From assembly GCF_047302285.1 (NCBI RefSeq), contig NZ_CP154845.1, positions 1,674,001 to 1,738,000 on the forward strand: DNA of 64,000 nucleotides, written 5' to 3'. Under the pieces are notes generated by a model. It saw nothing but the letters and a program-made list of their open reading frames with translations, searched no databases and was not told the origin of the DNA. Of the stretch, positions 16,450 through 25,845 are shown one piece after another. The position numbers were made by a program, and so were the translations under genes. How positions within the stretch are numbered: the stretch's first letter is position 1; each line of letters opens with the position of its first letter. Origin of the DNA: Robertmurraya sp047302285. GTDB taxonomy: Bacteria; Bacillota; Bacilli; Bacillales; Cytobacillaceae.

Positions 16450-17505
16450 ATGCTCTCATACATAAAAGAAAAGATCAGTGCTTCAACTTCAAAGATGATT
16501 ACTTATGCAGATTTTATAGAGGAAGCTCTCTATCATCCCGAGTGGGGATATTATATGAAAGAGGGGGTAAAGGTCGGAAGAAAAGGCGATTTTATTACGA
16601 CAAGTAATGTTTCTGATATTTATGGTCGTCTGATTGCAAAATGGTTTATACAACAGAAGGAAGAGCTACAACTTCCTTCTGTTGTATGTGAGGTAGGAGC
16701 TGGAAATGGTCGTTTTGCCGCAGCTTTTATCGATGAATGGCATAAGAATAGCGAAGAATCTTTATCTTATTTTATTGTGGAAGCGAGCCCCTATCATCGA
16801 CAACTTCAAAAGGAACTTCTTGGTTCTTGTATTCAACAAGTGGAAAGCATCGAAAATTTGAAGCCTTTTCACGGATTTATTTTTTCCAATGAATTATTTG
16901 ATGCATTCCCAGTTCATGTAGTTGAGTGTCATCATAATCAACTCTTTGAAGTGATGATTACGGTAGAGGGCGATCAGCTTGTAGAAAAAAAAGTTCCTTT
17001 AAATAATGTGGAAATCGAAGAGTTTATCGAAGAGAGTGGCTTAACTCTACAAAGCAAACAAAGAATTGAAATTCCTTTAGCGATGGGAAGGATGATTCGA
17101 AATCTTACAGACGCGGTGGAACGTGGCTGGTTCGTAACCGTTGATTATGGCTACCGTGATGCTGAATGGGGAGAGGCGATTCATCGTGATGGGAGCTTAA
17201 GAGGGTATTATAAGCATGAACAAGTCAATGATGTTCTAAAACATGTAGGAGAGATGGATATTACCAGTCATGTTCATTTCGATTCTCTTATTCGAATGGG
17301 TGAGGAAAATGGATTGGAATTTGTCCGTATACAAAGACAAGATGAATTTTTCTTATCGATCGGAATTCTTGAGGAACTAGAAAATCATGATGATCCGAAT
17401 CCTTTTTCCGAAGTAAGTCGTCGAAACCGCTCTATTAAAAGTCTGATTATGCCTTCAGGAATGAGTACGTATTTTCACGTTATCATTCAAAAAAAAGGAA
17501 TATAA
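16450..17505 (+). CDS. SAM-dependent methyltransferase, MidA/NDUFAF7 (DUF185) family
   Basis: The 351-residue protein shows the DUF185 features: an N-terminal ITYADFIEEALYHPEWGYY, GRKGDFITTSNVSDIYG, the SAM-binding glycine motif VCEVGAGNGRFAAAFIDEW, and GFIFSNELFDAFPVHVVE. Mitochondrial NDUFAF7 methylates an arginine in complex I subunit NDUFS2; bacterial substrates are unknown. AAGGGGAG precedes the ATG. It sits between yqgX and yqgY and has its own terminator. Confidence 0.85.
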   Translation: MLSYIKEKISASTSKMITYADFIEEALYHPEWGYYMKEGVKVGRKGDFITTSNVSDIYGRLIAKWFIQQKEELQLPSVVCEVGAGNGRFAAAFIDEWHKNSEESLSYFIVEASPYHRQLQKELLGSCIQQVESIENLKPFHGFIFSNELFDAFPVHVVECHHNQLFEVMITVEGDQLVEKKVPLNNVEIEEFIEESGLTLQSKQRIEIPLAMGRMIRNLTDAVERGWFVTVDYGYRDAEWGEAIHRDGSLRGYYKHEQVNDVLKHVGEMDITSHVHFDSLIRMGEENGLEFVRIQRQDEFFLSIGILEELENHDDPNPFSEVSRRNRSIKSLIMPSGMSTYFHVIIQKKGI

Positions 17506-17535
17506 AAAAGCGATGGGATTCCATCGCTTTTTTAT
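17504..17535. terminator. Bidirectional terminator between the methyltransferase gene and yqgY
   Basis: AAAAAAGCGATGG (17504-17516) pairs with CCATCGCTTTTTT (17521-17533), flanked by convergent genes. Confidence 0.85.
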
Positions 17536-17565
17536 ATAAAGAAATAAATAAGTGCCAGAGAGCTC

Positions 17566-17808
17566 TTAGTGGCCCACTCCAGGAGTCATTAGGAATGTCG
17601 TATAGTAGGTAAATCCTACGAAAAAGACAGTTAAGTATGCCCCAAAAATATAAATATACATACGCTCAGTTAGTTTTAGGTAGCTTAACAATACGAAAAA
17701 TCCTGTTTGACCAAAGAAAATTAGAGATGTTATGTACATATCACCTAAGAAAAACATTATGGCAAATATGCCAGTCCAGAATCCCATTACTCTGTACATA
17801 CGATCCAT
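17566..17808 (-). CDS. yqgY: YqgY family membrane protein (DUF2626)
   Basis: The 80-residue protein has three predicted membrane segments and the family pattern FWTGIFAIMFFLGDMY followed by ERMYIYIFGAYLTVFFVGFTYYTTF. Function is unknown. GGAGGGA precedes the ATG by 7 nt. It is monocistronic on the minus strand. Confidence 0.88.
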   Translation of the reverse strand: MDRMYRVMGFWTGIFAIMFFLGDMYITSLIFFGQTGFFVLLSYLKLTERMYIYIFGAYLTVFFVGFTYYTTFLMTPGVGH

Positions 17809-17920
17809 AGATATTCCCTCCTTTTTCCTATAAGTCCATCACTACCATATTATAAGTAAACGGTAATGAAAAGTAAATATTAGTTTGTTTCAAAAAAGTG
17901 AACGCATACATCATATGTAG

Positions 17921-17955
17921 GAAAAACTAGCATCACCCCTGAGAGAGAAGCTAGT
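17921..17955 (-). terminator. Terminator of the Cys-rich regulator gene
   Basis: On the minus strand ACTAGC (17955-17950) pairs with GCTAGT (17931-17926), followed by TTTT. It lies about 60 bp after the regulator stop codon. Confidence 0.55.
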
Positions 17956-18014
17956 CTTCATTATTAAATATTTTCGCACCTGTTCAATCTTGTGGGACAT
18001 CTGAAGAGATATTT

Positions 18015-18713
18015 TTAGTTTGTAACTAATGCATGATACGAGCAAGAGTTACATCCGTGGAGCATATTTTCTTTTTCGATTAACTCTACTGATTCAAAGA
18101 GGGCCTCAAACATTCCCCGTAAGAATTCATAATGTGTTTCACAAACTGTTTTTGTATGCTCTTGTGCTACTTCTTTAAATGGACAATTGAAAATTTGGAA
18201 ATAGATCTTCGTATGATCTTCGTTAGCCTCAAATTCTGGATAAAAGCCAGCCATTGTAGCTGCACTTCTGAGAAAATGAAGCTTTTGCTCAAATGAAAGC
18301 TTCGCGCTTTCTTGATTTCTTGTCATTTCTTGTTCGATCATTTCAATTCCAAATCTTTTTCCTGTTTCATACAAAGCTTTTTTGCCTGCTTCTCCAAGAT
18401 GAATAAATGTTTCCATCGCGATTTTGGAAAGGAGCTGATAATCTCTGAATGGAAAGTTTAACTGAATGATATCCTCAGAGAGGCGATACAATCTACTTGG
18501 TCTTCCACCTTTACCTGTTTTCTTCGTTTCAGACAAAAGCATATTGACATCTTCAAGCTTTGATAAATGAAGTCTTGCTACGTTTGGGTGGATATTAAAG
18601 TTATCTGCAATTTCTTGAACGGTCACATCTTGATGCCGTTTTGTAATGTATTGATAAATATAGTAACGAGTTGGATCCGATAGTACGTTCGTTATTTTTA
18701 ATGTCTTCTCCAC
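18015..18713 (-). CDS. ArsR/SufR-like HTH regulator with C-terminal cysteine cluster
   Basis: The N-terminal third is a winged helix-turn-helix (SDPTRYYIYQYITKR, VQEIADNFNIHPNVARLHLSKLE) followed by a GRPSRLYRL wing. The C-terminal part carries four cysteines: NCPF, then VCETHYEFL 13 residues on, then a terminal CNSC. A cysteine set of this type in SufR-like regulators holds an iron-sulfur cluster, so a redox or metal-responsive repressor is inferred, not shown. GTG at 18713 is favoured because GAGGTG lies 6 nt before it; the longer ATG form would contain that site. The gene is divergent from comGA, with 271 bp between starts. Confidence 0.75.
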   Translation of the reverse strand: MEKTLKITNVLSDPTRYYIYQYITKRHQDVTVQEIADNFNIHPNVARLHLSKLEDVNMLLSETKKTGKGGRPSRLYRLSEDIIQLNFPFRDYQLLSKIAMETFIHLGEAGKKALYETGKRFGIEMIEQEMTRNQESAKLSFEQKLHFLRSAATMAGFYPEFEANEDHTKIYFQIFNCPFKEVAQEHTKTVCETHYEFLRGMFEALFESVELIEKENMLHGCNSCSYHALVTN

Positions 18714-18984
18714 AAATTTCACCTCGAGGCGCATGATTTATTCCATTATAATACAGTAAACAAAGGTTAACACTGTAATCACTATAAGTTTAGAAAATGT
18801 TCACATTTACTTGTCTAAATCATGAACAGAGTATGTGTCTTTTAAGTAGATGTCCGATAATGCTTGATCTGATAAAAGAAAATGAGAATTATGAACATTT
18901 TGTGAACGATGATCTTTTTGGAGGAAAAAGGAGAAAGGTGTCGAATTAAAAAATAGACCAAATGAAAAGGTGGTGTTTCTATAG

Positions 18985-20046
18985 GTGAAATCAATGGAGA
19001 TGTTAGCTGAGAGGATTGTAAAGGATGCTGTAAAAAACCATGCATCGGACATTCATATCATTCCTCGGAGGGACGATACGTTGATACAGTTAAGGATGGC
19101 AAATAGACTCATTCCAAGATACCATTTGCCGAAAGAAGATTGTGAACGATTAATCTCCCATTTTAAATTCACCGCATCGATGGATATCGGAGAAAAAAGA
19201 CGTCCTCAAAGTGGTGCATTCTCTGTAAAAGTAAACAAGCACTATGTCGGACTGCGCTTATCTACTCTACCTGCTAATCAAAAAGAAAGCCTTGTTATTC
19301 GAATTCTTCCTCAACAAGAACAAATTCCTTTTTACAAAATTTCACTTTTCCCTGATACGACAATGAAACTGCTCGCGCTCTTAAATCACGCTCATGGTTT
19401 GATCCTCTTTACTGGGCCGACCGGTTCTGGTAAAACGACCACATTGTACTCTTTATTAGATGAGACCTCCCACATTTTTAACCGTAGTGTCATTACACTT
19501 GAGGACCCAATTGAAAAAGAAAATGAATCAGTCTTGCAGGTTCAAGTAAATGAGAAGGCAGGTGTGACCTATTCTACAGGCTTAAAAGCGATACTACGCC
19601 ATGATCCAGATATCATTATGGTTGGTGAAATCCGAGACAGTGAAACAGCAAAAATTGCTGTCCGGGCAGCCCTCACAGGGCATCTTGTGTTAAGTACGAT
19701 GCATACAAGGGATGCGAAAGGAGCGATTTATCGATTATTGGAATTTGGTGTCGATAGGCTTGAAGTAGAACAAACACTCATTGCAGTAGCAGCACAAAGA
19801 TTAGTGGAGTTAGAATGTCCTTACTGTCAGGGAGATGATTGCTCACCACATTGTTTTTCGAATAGTCAGTTGAAAAGAGCAAGTGTATTTGAGTTATTAA
19901 CGGGGAATGCGTTAATGGGCGTGATTCACGGTCAAACTCAGAATTCGTATAAAAGACTGAAGAGTATCATCAGTAAGGGAATCGCACTCGGGTTTATAAA
20001 GGAATCAGAATACAAGAGATGGATTATCGATGATGAAAGCTCGTAA
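18985..20046 (+). CDS. comGA: Competence traffic ATPase ComGA
   Basis: ComGA is the cytoplasmic secretion-type ATPase that powers assembly of the competence pseudopilus. Motifs are Walker A FTGPTGSGKTTTLY, the Asp box ITLEDPIE, Walker B IIMVGEIRDSETA and the His box GHLVLSTMHTRDA. A zinc-type Cys pattern (CPYC...CSPHC) follows. The GTG start has AAGGTGG 11 nt upstream. It is the first gene of comGA-GG, whose members overlap, indicating one tightly coupled transcript. In Bacillus this operon depends on ComK; I could not find a clean ComK box. Confidence 0.95.
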   Translation: MKSMEMLAERIVKDAVKNHASDIHIIPRRDDTLIQLRMANRLIPRYHLPKEDCERLISHFKFTASMDIGEKRRPQSGAFSVKVNKHYVGLRLSTLPANQKESLVIRILPQQEQIPFYKISLFPDTTMKLLALLNHAHGLILFTGPTGSGKTTTLYSLLDETSHIFNRSVITLEDPIEKENESVLQVQVNEKAGVTYSTGLKAILRHDPDIIMVGEIRDSETAKIAVRAALTGHLVLSTMHTRDAKGAIYRLLEFGVDRLEVEQTLIAVAAQRLVELECPYCQGDDCSPHCFSNSQLKRASVFELLTGNALMGVIHGQTQNSYKRLKSIISKGIALGFIKESEYKRWIIDDESS

Positions 20047-21064
20047 ATGGACAATTAAGGAGCAGGCTGAATTTCTAAGGAAAACAGGGGAGCTATTATC
20101 GAGAGGTTATCCACTTGCTGAAGCGATTGATTCATTAACCTACCAGATGAGAAAAGGGCAACAGGAAGAGGTTGCTAAGGCGTTGTTAGATTTGAGAGAA
20201 GGGCATTCCTTTCATCAAATTCTACAAAATCTCAGGTTTAACAAAACACTTATTGGCTATGTATATTTTGCAGAAGAACATGGTTCATTAGCTGATGCCT
20301 TTCGTGAAGGCAGTGCCATGGTTCTGAAAAGACAGGGAGATCTCGAAAAACTAAAAAAACTGATTGTATATCCACTTGTGTTGATTGTGATCACTTTGTT
20401 TTTGTTTGTATTTGTGGAGAGAGTATTGCTTCCACAATATACAACTTTGTTTCAATCCATGAATCTTTCCCCGAACATTTTTATGAAAATGGTCGCATTA
20501 ATAGGAGATATCTTTCCTCTTTTGCTCATTTTATTTCTTTTATTAAGTGCCCTCGCACTCGGTTACTATTTTATGACCTTTCGAAGACTCCTTCCTATCG
20601 AACAAAGAACGCTAATTTCTAAATTTCCCTTCCTAGGTTCTTTTTATCGTTTGTTCACCACCCATTATTTTAGTATTCAGTTCAGTTATTTATTAGCAGG
20701 AGGTCTTTCGATACAGGAAGCGTTAAAGCTGTTTGAAAAACATGTGCAAAGCCCGTTTTACAAGCAAATGGGAAAAGAAATGCAGCAGTTTCTAATGAGA
20801 GGAGATTCCTTCGCGGGGGTTTTGAAGGAGTACAATTTCTTTGAAACAGAACTCCCTTTTATCGTGAAGCATGGTCAGGAAAATGGAAAACTTTCAGATG
20901 AACTTCTTTTCTTTAGTAAGCATTGTCTTGAAAAGCTAGAAAACAAAACAGAAAAATGGTTCAAAATCATTCAACCCCTTTTATATTCGCTCATCGGACT
21001 CGTCATTGTTTCGATGTATTTAGCGATTCTATTACCAATGTTCCAACTATTAGATGGATTTTAG
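20030..21064 (+). CDS. comGB: Competence pseudopilus membrane protein ComGB
   Basis: The 344-residue protein belongs to the GspF/PilC family with two cytoplasmic repeats, each starting with a pattern like AEFLRKTGELLSRGYPLAEAIDSL, and three membrane segments (IVYPLVLIVITLFLFVFV, FPLLLILFLLLSALALGYYF and YSLIGLVIVSMYLAILLPMF). It forms the inner-membrane platform for pilin assembly with ComGA. The start overlaps comGA by 17 bp, consistent with translational coupling. Confidence 0.94.
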   Translation: MMKARKWTIKEQAEFLRKTGELLSRGYPLAEAIDSLTYQMRKGQQEEVAKALLDLREGHSFHQILQNLRFNKTLIGYVYFAEEHGSLADAFREGSAMVLKRQGDLEKLKKLIVYPLVLIVITLFLFVFVERVLLPQYTTLFQSMNLSPNIFMKMVALIGDIFPLLLILFLLLSALALGYYFMTFRRLLPIEQRTLISKFPFLGSFYRLFTTHYFSIQFSYLLAGGLSIQEALKLFEKHVQSPFYKQMGKEMQQFLMRGDSFAGVLKEYNFFETELPFIVKHGQENGKLSDELLFFSKHCLEKLENKTEKWFKIIQPLLYSLIGLVIVSMYLAILLPMFQLLDGF

Positions 21065-21081
21065 AAAGGAGAAACATATTG

Positions 21082-21399
21082 ATGTTGAAAAAATTAAAAG
21101 AGCAGTCCGGATTTACCCTGATCGAAATGATGATCGTCCTTCTCGTAATCTCGGTGCTATTAATCATTACCATTCCGAATATTACAACACACAATTCTAC
21201 AATCAACACTAAAGGCTGTGACGCGTTAAAGAAAATGGTAGAGGCGCAAGTACAAGCCTATAAAATGGATAATAACACGGAGCCAATTAGTTTGGTAAAT
21301 CTACAAGCAAAAGGTTATTTAACTGCTGAACAGAGTAGTTGTCCAAATGGAGATATAATCACCGTTGATTCCGAAGGTAAGGTAGAAAGTGGTACCTAA
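21082..21399 (+). CDS. comGC: Major competence pseudopilin ComGC
   Basis: The 105-residue prepilin has the ComC-cleaved type IV leader ending EQSG before FTLIEMMIVLLVISVLL, and two cysteines (GCDAL and SSCPNG) that form the intramolecular disulfide known in ComGC. It is the main subunit of the pseudopilus that carries DNA to the membrane. The start may be ATG at 21082 or TTG at 21079; AGAAAGGAG lies 7-10 nt upstream. Confidence 0.94.
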   Translation: MLKKLKEQSGFTLIEMMIVLLVISVLLIITIPNITTHNSTINTKGCDALKKMVEAQVQAYKMDNNTEPISLVNLQAKGYLTAEQSSCPNGDIITVDSEGKVESGT

Positions 21400-21844
21400 A
21401 CTGAAACGAGATAAGGAACAAGGGTTTACAATGATTGAGGCATTGTTTGTTTTAAGTATGTTTCTCCTCATGATGTCTTTGTCCTTTCTTTTATTAAAGC
21501 CCCATTATTTTCAACAAGAAAGGCAGTCCTTTATTGCCCAACTTAAAGCAGATTTGCTCTATGCTCAGCATTATGCCGTCACGAATCAAAAGGTCGTACG
21601 AGTAAACTTCATGCCTTCACAATACTTCTATTATATACGTAAACAAAATGGGGAGGTCTTAATTAGAAGAGATTACTCCACCCATATAGACGTTATACCT
21701 GGTACGCAAAAAACAGCCTTCTATTATTATTCAAACGGTAATATTAGCACGATTGGCTCTTTGTACTTTTATATTGGCGATGACGATGCCTATCAATTCA
21801 TGTTTCAGTTAGGGCGGGGAAGATTCTATGTTAAAAAAATGTAG
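21389..21844 (+). CDS. comGD: Minor competence pseudopilin ComGD
   Basis: A 151-residue prepilin-like protein with a short basic leader ending EQG before FTMIEALFVLSMFLLMMS. Minor pseudopilins are thought to prime the pseudopilus. It starts with GTG inside the end of comGC (11-bp overlap). Confidence 0.9.
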   Translation: MVPKLKRDKEQGFTMIEALFVLSMFLLMMSLSFLLLKPHYFQQERQSFIAQLKADLLYAQHYAVTNQKVVRVNFMPSQYFYYIRKQNGEVLIRRDYSTHIDVIPGTQKTAFYYYSNGNISTIGSLYFYIGDDDAYQFMFQLGRGRFYVKKM

Positions 21845-22157
21845 AGGCTTTTTCTTAGTCGAGCTTTTTCTCTCCCTCACTGTGTGGATGCTAATAAGTT
21901 TAACGCTACTTCCTCTGTATATTCATGTCAGCAAACAATCACTAGACATGCAGAAAGACATAACAGCGAATCATATATTATATGAATCACTTCATCGTTC
22001 CTTATTAGAAGGGTATTTTGAGAATGGTGATATTAAAAGAGAAGATGAATGGTACAGAATTTTTTGGGAGAAAGAGATCAATATACCAGTAAGGGTGTGT
22101 GTAAAATATGAGAATTCTTTCGAACAAGAAAAGGAAAAATGTGAGCGACTTGAATGA
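21828..22157 (+). CDS. comGE: Minor competence pseudopilin ComGE
   Basis: A 109-residue protein with a prepilin-like start (KKCRG, then FFLVELFLSLTVWMLISLTLLPLY) and a small polar C-terminal domain. The peptidase site is degenerate, as is usual for ComGE. It overlaps comGD by 17 bp and comGF by 17 bp. Confidence 0.85.
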   Translation: MLKKCRGFFLVELFLSLTVWMLISLTLLPLYIHVSKQSLDMQKDITANHILYESLHRSLLEGYFENGDIKREDEWYRIFWEKEINIPVRVCVKYENSFEQEKEKCERLE

Positions 22158-22596
22158 AAAAGGATTTACGATGTTAGAAATGCTTTTTTCATTCTCCTTA
22201 TTTTGTTTAATGGTCACGTTTCTCCCACCCTTATTTCAAATTGTTTTTAACGATCATGGGATAGAAGTAAGAATACAGAAAATGGAATGGGAGTTGTTTA
22301 TTAGCCAAACAAAGAAGGAGATTCAATCAAGTGATTTTGTTGATGTACTTAATGGAGAATTAACGCTAATTCAGGGGGCTGAAACGATTTCCTATCAAAA
22401 ATATCAAAATCTTCTCAGAAGACAAGTAAATAAAAAAGGCCACGAAGTCCTCCTACAAAATGTTGGTTCTGTCTCTTTTTCAAAAAATGGAAATGAGATC
22501 ATGATTGAAGTCATCGATTTATTTGAGCGTTCAAATGTAGCGATCATCTATCCGTTTATTAGCACGACGGAAATGAATGGGGATGGGAGTGGATGA
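22141..22596 (+). CDS. comGF: Minor competence pseudopilin ComGF
   Basis: The prepilin motif EKG before FTMLEMLFSFSLFCLMVTFL identifies ComGF. I chose GTG at 22141, which gives a short leader like its neighbours, a 17-bp overlap with comGE, and a purine-rich AAAAGG site 6 nt upstream. An ATG at 22108 would add 11 residues. About 151 residues. Confidence 0.87.
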   Translation: MSDLNEKGFTMLEMLFSFSLFCLMVTFLPPLFQIVFNDHGIEVRIQKMEWELFISQTKKEIQSSDFVDVLNGELTLIQGAETISYQKYQNLLRRQVNKKGHEVLLQNVGSVSFSKNGNEIMIEVIDLFERSNVAIIYPFISTTEMNGDGSG

Positions 22597-22970
22597 ACGA
22601 CAGAGGTTTTACTTTTCCAATAACCCTTTGTGTATTATTGTTATTTTCGGGTTTTTTGGCGCTGAATTTTCATCAATATTCAATAGAGAAAAGTCTACAA
22701 TTTGAGCTCGCAGAATTTGAAAGAAATCAGTTTATGTTTATGCAGTCTTTCAAAAAAGTTGAAAATCAGTTAAGTAATACTGAGGAAGTAGAGAAAACCG
22801 GTATTTTTTACTTTGAAAATGGCACAGTTACTTATCAAATTAATGAGCTTGATAGCACACAACTTCAAATTCTGTTTCGGTTGGTCACAAGTACAGGAGC
22901 AGAACTCGAAGGTTTTGGCTATTATGATCAAAATTTAGAAAAAATGGTGAAATGGCTTGAACGAAATTAA
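22593..22970 (+). CDS. comGG: Competence protein ComGG
   Basis: The last gene of the operon encodes a 125-residue protein with an N-terminal hydrophobic segment after NDRG (FTFPITLCVLLLFSGFLALNF) and a charged C-terminus. ComGG is an atypical, non-canonically processed pseudopilin. It overlaps comGF by 4 bp in an ATGA arrangement. Confidence 0.87.
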   Translation: MNDRGFTFPITLCVLLLFSGFLALNFHQYSIEKSLQFELAEFERNQFMFMQSFKKVENQLSNTEEVEKTGIFYFENGTVTYQINELDSTQLQILFRLVTSTGAELEGFGYYDQNLEKMVKWLERN

Positions 22971-22975
22971 TTTGA

Positions 22976-22998
22976 GCTCGTCTCGTATGAGCCTTTTT
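22976..22998 (+). terminator. Weak terminator after comGG
   Basis: GCTCGT (22976-22981) pairs with ATGAGC (22987-22992, one G.T) and is followed by CTTTTT. Confidence 0.5.
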
Positions 22999-23066
22999 AG
23001 GTAATAGAATGATCATTTTCGGATATACTGCATACTGATGACGAATTTGTTAGGAGTGTTTCAAAT

Positions 23067-23246
23067 ATGAAGACAAATGATTATGTGAAATACATTACCG
23101 AGACGGTAGTAAAATATATTGATCAGCCAAAAGATGAGCGAATAAAGATAAAGCAAGAAAGAAAGGAAAGCAAGGCCGGCTTTTGGTTCCGTTGGTTTGG
23201 GATCTTGCCCTATGCATTAAAAGATGTCGTGAAGAAAAGAAGGTAG
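23067..23246 (+). CDS. yqzE: YqzE family small protein
   Basis: The 59-residue protein starts MKTNDYVKYITETVVKYIDQ and has a charged middle and a WFRWFGILPYAL motif, matching the YqzE family found after comG operons in Bacillus. AGGAG lies 10 nt before the ATG. Function is unknown; the aromatic-hydrophobic C-terminus may touch the membrane. Confidence 0.85.
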   Translation: MKTNDYVKYITETVVKYIDQPKDERIKIKQERKESKAGFWFRWFGILPYALKDVVKKRR

Positions 23247-23265
23247 AGTAAAGCGCCTTCTCTTC

Positions 23266-24060
23266 TTACACAGCCTCTTCAGTTAAATAAAAGAGTCCTC
23301 CATTGATGATTGAGATTTTCACTTTCGGTTCGTATTGGTCTTGGAGGGCTTTTTTTTCGTTCTCGAATGTTTCTCCTTTTTCCTCTTCATCTTCGTAAAA
23401 ATGTTCTAAAAGCTGCAAGTCTTCATTCCATCTTTCTCTTGCTTTGTCTGCCCACCCGTGATCCTCTTGTTCAATCTCCTTCACTAATTGATTCTCAATT
23501 CTTGAAACACCACTTTTCGGCATAATAAGTGGTGAAAGCGTAAATGAATAATCAGGGATTTTTGGAGTAAGCTGTAATTTCAATAGACGATCATGGAAAT
23601 TTTCCACGATTTGCCCATTGATCAGCTGCAGTCCGATCGATTTAAAAACATCTCTTTTACGATCACATTGGTAGGAGATGCGCACATTGATCCCTAACCA
23701 GGGTTTTAATGGAACATGCTGTCCTGAAGCAAAGCGATGATTTTCATATAAACGAATGTAAGCCGCTAAATTTTTTGTTGATTGAAAGATTTGATGTAGG
23801 CGAGGAGAGCCAAAATGTATGACCTCACCTTTCATATTTTCAAGTGCTGCTTTTTGATCGGTAATAAAGGTAAGTTTCATCGGATTTGGAACGCCACCCG
23901 TTTTTTCTAAATAGTGCCAATAAAACGGTCGATTCATCAGTTCCTTGTCCAATTCGATTGTTAATTGTACGGTCATATATCCCTGTTCTTCCTCCAACAT
24001 GTCACAGCCATTTGCTTGAAAGTAGTTTTTAAGAAATTGTTGAATTTCCTGCTGCTGCAT
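23266..24060 (-). CDS. yqhG: YqhG family protein
   Basis: A 264-residue soluble protein of the YqhG family with no assigned domain. The start chosen, ATG at 24060 (MQQQEIQQFLKNYF), has AAAGGA about 9 nt upstream; GTG at 24069 is too close to that site. It overlaps the 3' end of yqhH by 32 bp, so it is translationally linked to the helicase gene and may work with it. Confidence 0.85.
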   Translation of the reverse strand: MQQQEIQQFLKNYFQANGCDMLEEEQGYMTVQLTIELDKELMNRPFYWHYLEKTGGVPNPMKLTFITDQKAALENMKGEVIHFGSPRLHQIFQSTKNLAAYIRLYENHRFASGQHVPLKPWLGINVRISYQCDRKRDVFKSIGLQLINGQIVENFHDRLLKLQLTPKIPDYSFTLSPLIMPKSGVSRIENQLVKEIEQEDHGWADKARERWNEDLQLLEHFYEDEEEKGETFENEKKALQDQYEPKVKISIINGGLFYLTEEAV

Positions 24061-25726
24061 TTCCTTCACTTCCTTTCATTTCTTCGGCAAATTGAATCAT
24101 CGCCGTCAGATTATCCATCTTAATTTTCATTTCTCCTTCTGAAGTTGAGTGACCAAAGATATCGATTAAATAGTCTTCAAAATTGCCAAATTCAAGTTTT
24201 GAGAGAATGTCATCAAGTTCGCCGACCACTTTCTCAAATAATGATATTTTTTCATGAAGGAGCTTTAAGACATGCTCTTCAACCGTTCCTTTCGTGGCAA
24301 AATTGTATATGTGGACATCTTGTTCTTGTCCGAGACGATGAATCCGTCCAATCCGTTGTTCGAGTCGCATTGGATTCCATGGTAAATCAAAATTTATAAT
24401 ATGATGACAAAATTGAAGATTGATTCCTTCACCGCCGGCCTCAGTCGCAATTAAAACTTGGGCGTGTTTTTGGAATAATTCCCGCATCCAATCTTTTTTT
24501 CCTCGTTTAAACCCACCGCGAAATGGTACGGAGGTGATTCCATTTTGTTTTAAGAACCATTGGAGATACATTTGAGTTGCCCGGTATTCTGTAAAAATAA
24601 TGACTTTATCATCAATTTTTTTAATAAGTTCTAATGCTTTTTCTGCTTTCGAATTTATTTGTACGGCCTGTACCTTTTCCATCAAAAATTGGATCTGTTG
24701 CTGGTAAGAAGGGCTAGGTGTTTCCTTCTTTGTCAGCATATTTCGTAATGTCACAAAGACAGCTTCGCGACTGCTACAAGCCTCTCGTTGTAATGTCATA
24801 ATCGAAAAAGCGCTGGTGGCCATCCAATTATCTTCTCTTCTCAGTTCAGAAATTGCATTATATAACTCTTGCTCTTCCTCTGAAAATTCGATCGCAATCG
24901 TTTCAACATGACGATCCGTCCATTCAATGCCTGTATCGGCACGACGATTCCGAATCATCACCTTGTTCACTAACTCTTTTAAGTGCTCATTGTCATTTAA
25001 AGAACGGGAATCCCTTTTGTATTTTTCATAAAAGACAGTCTCATTGCCAAGATGACCAGGCTTTAATAAGGAAACAAGATTAAATATCTCACTAATCCGA
25101 TTTTGGATCGGGGTAGCCGTTAGCAATAGGCAAAATTTCTTTTTTAAACTTTGTACAAATTCATAGTTTTTCGTTTTGTTATTTTTCAGTTTGTGAGCCT
25201 CATCGATAATAATGAGATCGTAATCCTGCTGAAAAATAATATCTCGGTGAGGATTACGCTTCGCTGTGTCGATCGATGATACGACAACATCATATTGTTC
25301 CCAAACATAGCTTTTCTTTTGAGCAACCGCCGGGATATAAAATTTGCTTGTTAATTCATTGGCCCATTGTGTGACAAGGGAAGCGGGGACCAATATTAAT
25401 GCTTTCTTAACGAGTCCTCTAATCATATATTCTTTTAAAATTAAGCCGGCTTCGATCGTTTTACCTAATCCCACCTCATCAGCTAATATCGCTTTGCCAT
25501 TCATATCTTCAACTACTCGCTTGGCTACTTCTAGCTGGTGAGGTAAAGGTGTCAATTGTGGCAAATGCTTTGGAGCCTGTAATCCTTCAAAATCATCAAT
25601 GACAGTATGATTCTCTACTTCAATTGCAAGTTTATATAAATCCCAATTGCCCCAAGGACCATCATCTTCAATTTTTTGAAAGAAACCGTCCACCCATGAT
25701 GAATCGAATTGAATTTCCACCGTCAT
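24029..25726 (-). CDS. yqhH: SNF2-family DNA/RNA helicase YqhH
   Basis: The 565-residue protein has all SNF2/RapA-type helicase motifs in order: motif I ILADEVGLGKTIEAG, motif II IIIDEAHKLKN, motif III LLTATPIQN, motif IV region IIFTEYRATQMYL, motif V ATEAGGEGINLQFC and motif VI QRIGRIHRLGQ. Swi2/Snf2 proteins translocate along nucleic acid to remodel bound proteins; the target of YqhH is unknown. It is the first gene of a minus-strand operon with yqhG. Confidence 0.92.
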   Translation of the reverse strand: MTVEIQFDSSWVDGFFQKIEDDGPWGNWDLYKLAIEVENHTVIDDFEGLQAPKHLPQLTPLPHQLEVAKRVVEDMNGKAILADEVGLGKTIEAGLILKEYMIRGLVKKALILVPASLVTQWANELTSKFYIPAVAQKKSYVWEQYDVVVSSIDTAKRNPHRDIIFQQDYDLIIIDEAHKLKNNKTKNYEFVQSLKKKFCLLLTATPIQNRISEIFNLVSLLKPGHLGNETVFYEKYKRDSRSLNDNEHLKELVNKVMIRNRRADTGIEWTDRHVETIAIEFSEEEQELYNAISELRREDNWMATSAFSIMTLQREACSSREAVFVTLRNMLTKKETPSPSYQQQIQFLMEKVQAVQINSKAEKALELIKKIDDKVIIFTEYRATQMYLQWFLKQNGITSVPFRGGFKRGKKDWMRELFQKHAQVLIATEAGGEGINLQFCHHIINFDLPWNPMRLEQRIGRIHRLGQEQDVHIYNFATKGTVEEHVLKLLHEKISLFEKVVGELDDILSKLEFGNFEDYLIDIFGHSTSEGEMKIKMDNLTAMIQFAEEMKGSEGNAAAGNSTIS

Positions 25727-25845
25727 ATAAATTGCTCCTTTTAAATCATCTATAATCTATTCTTTTCCGAAAAAGATATTGCCCTAATATCATGTACATG
25801 ATAGGATGTATTTGAAAGTTAGAAATTTTGTCACATGTCGAGTAT

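Noticed and set aside
18714..18984. Possible ComK box before comGA
   Set aside because: Several AAAA and TTTT stretches occur, but none fits two AAAA-N5-TTTT motifs at the accepted spacing.
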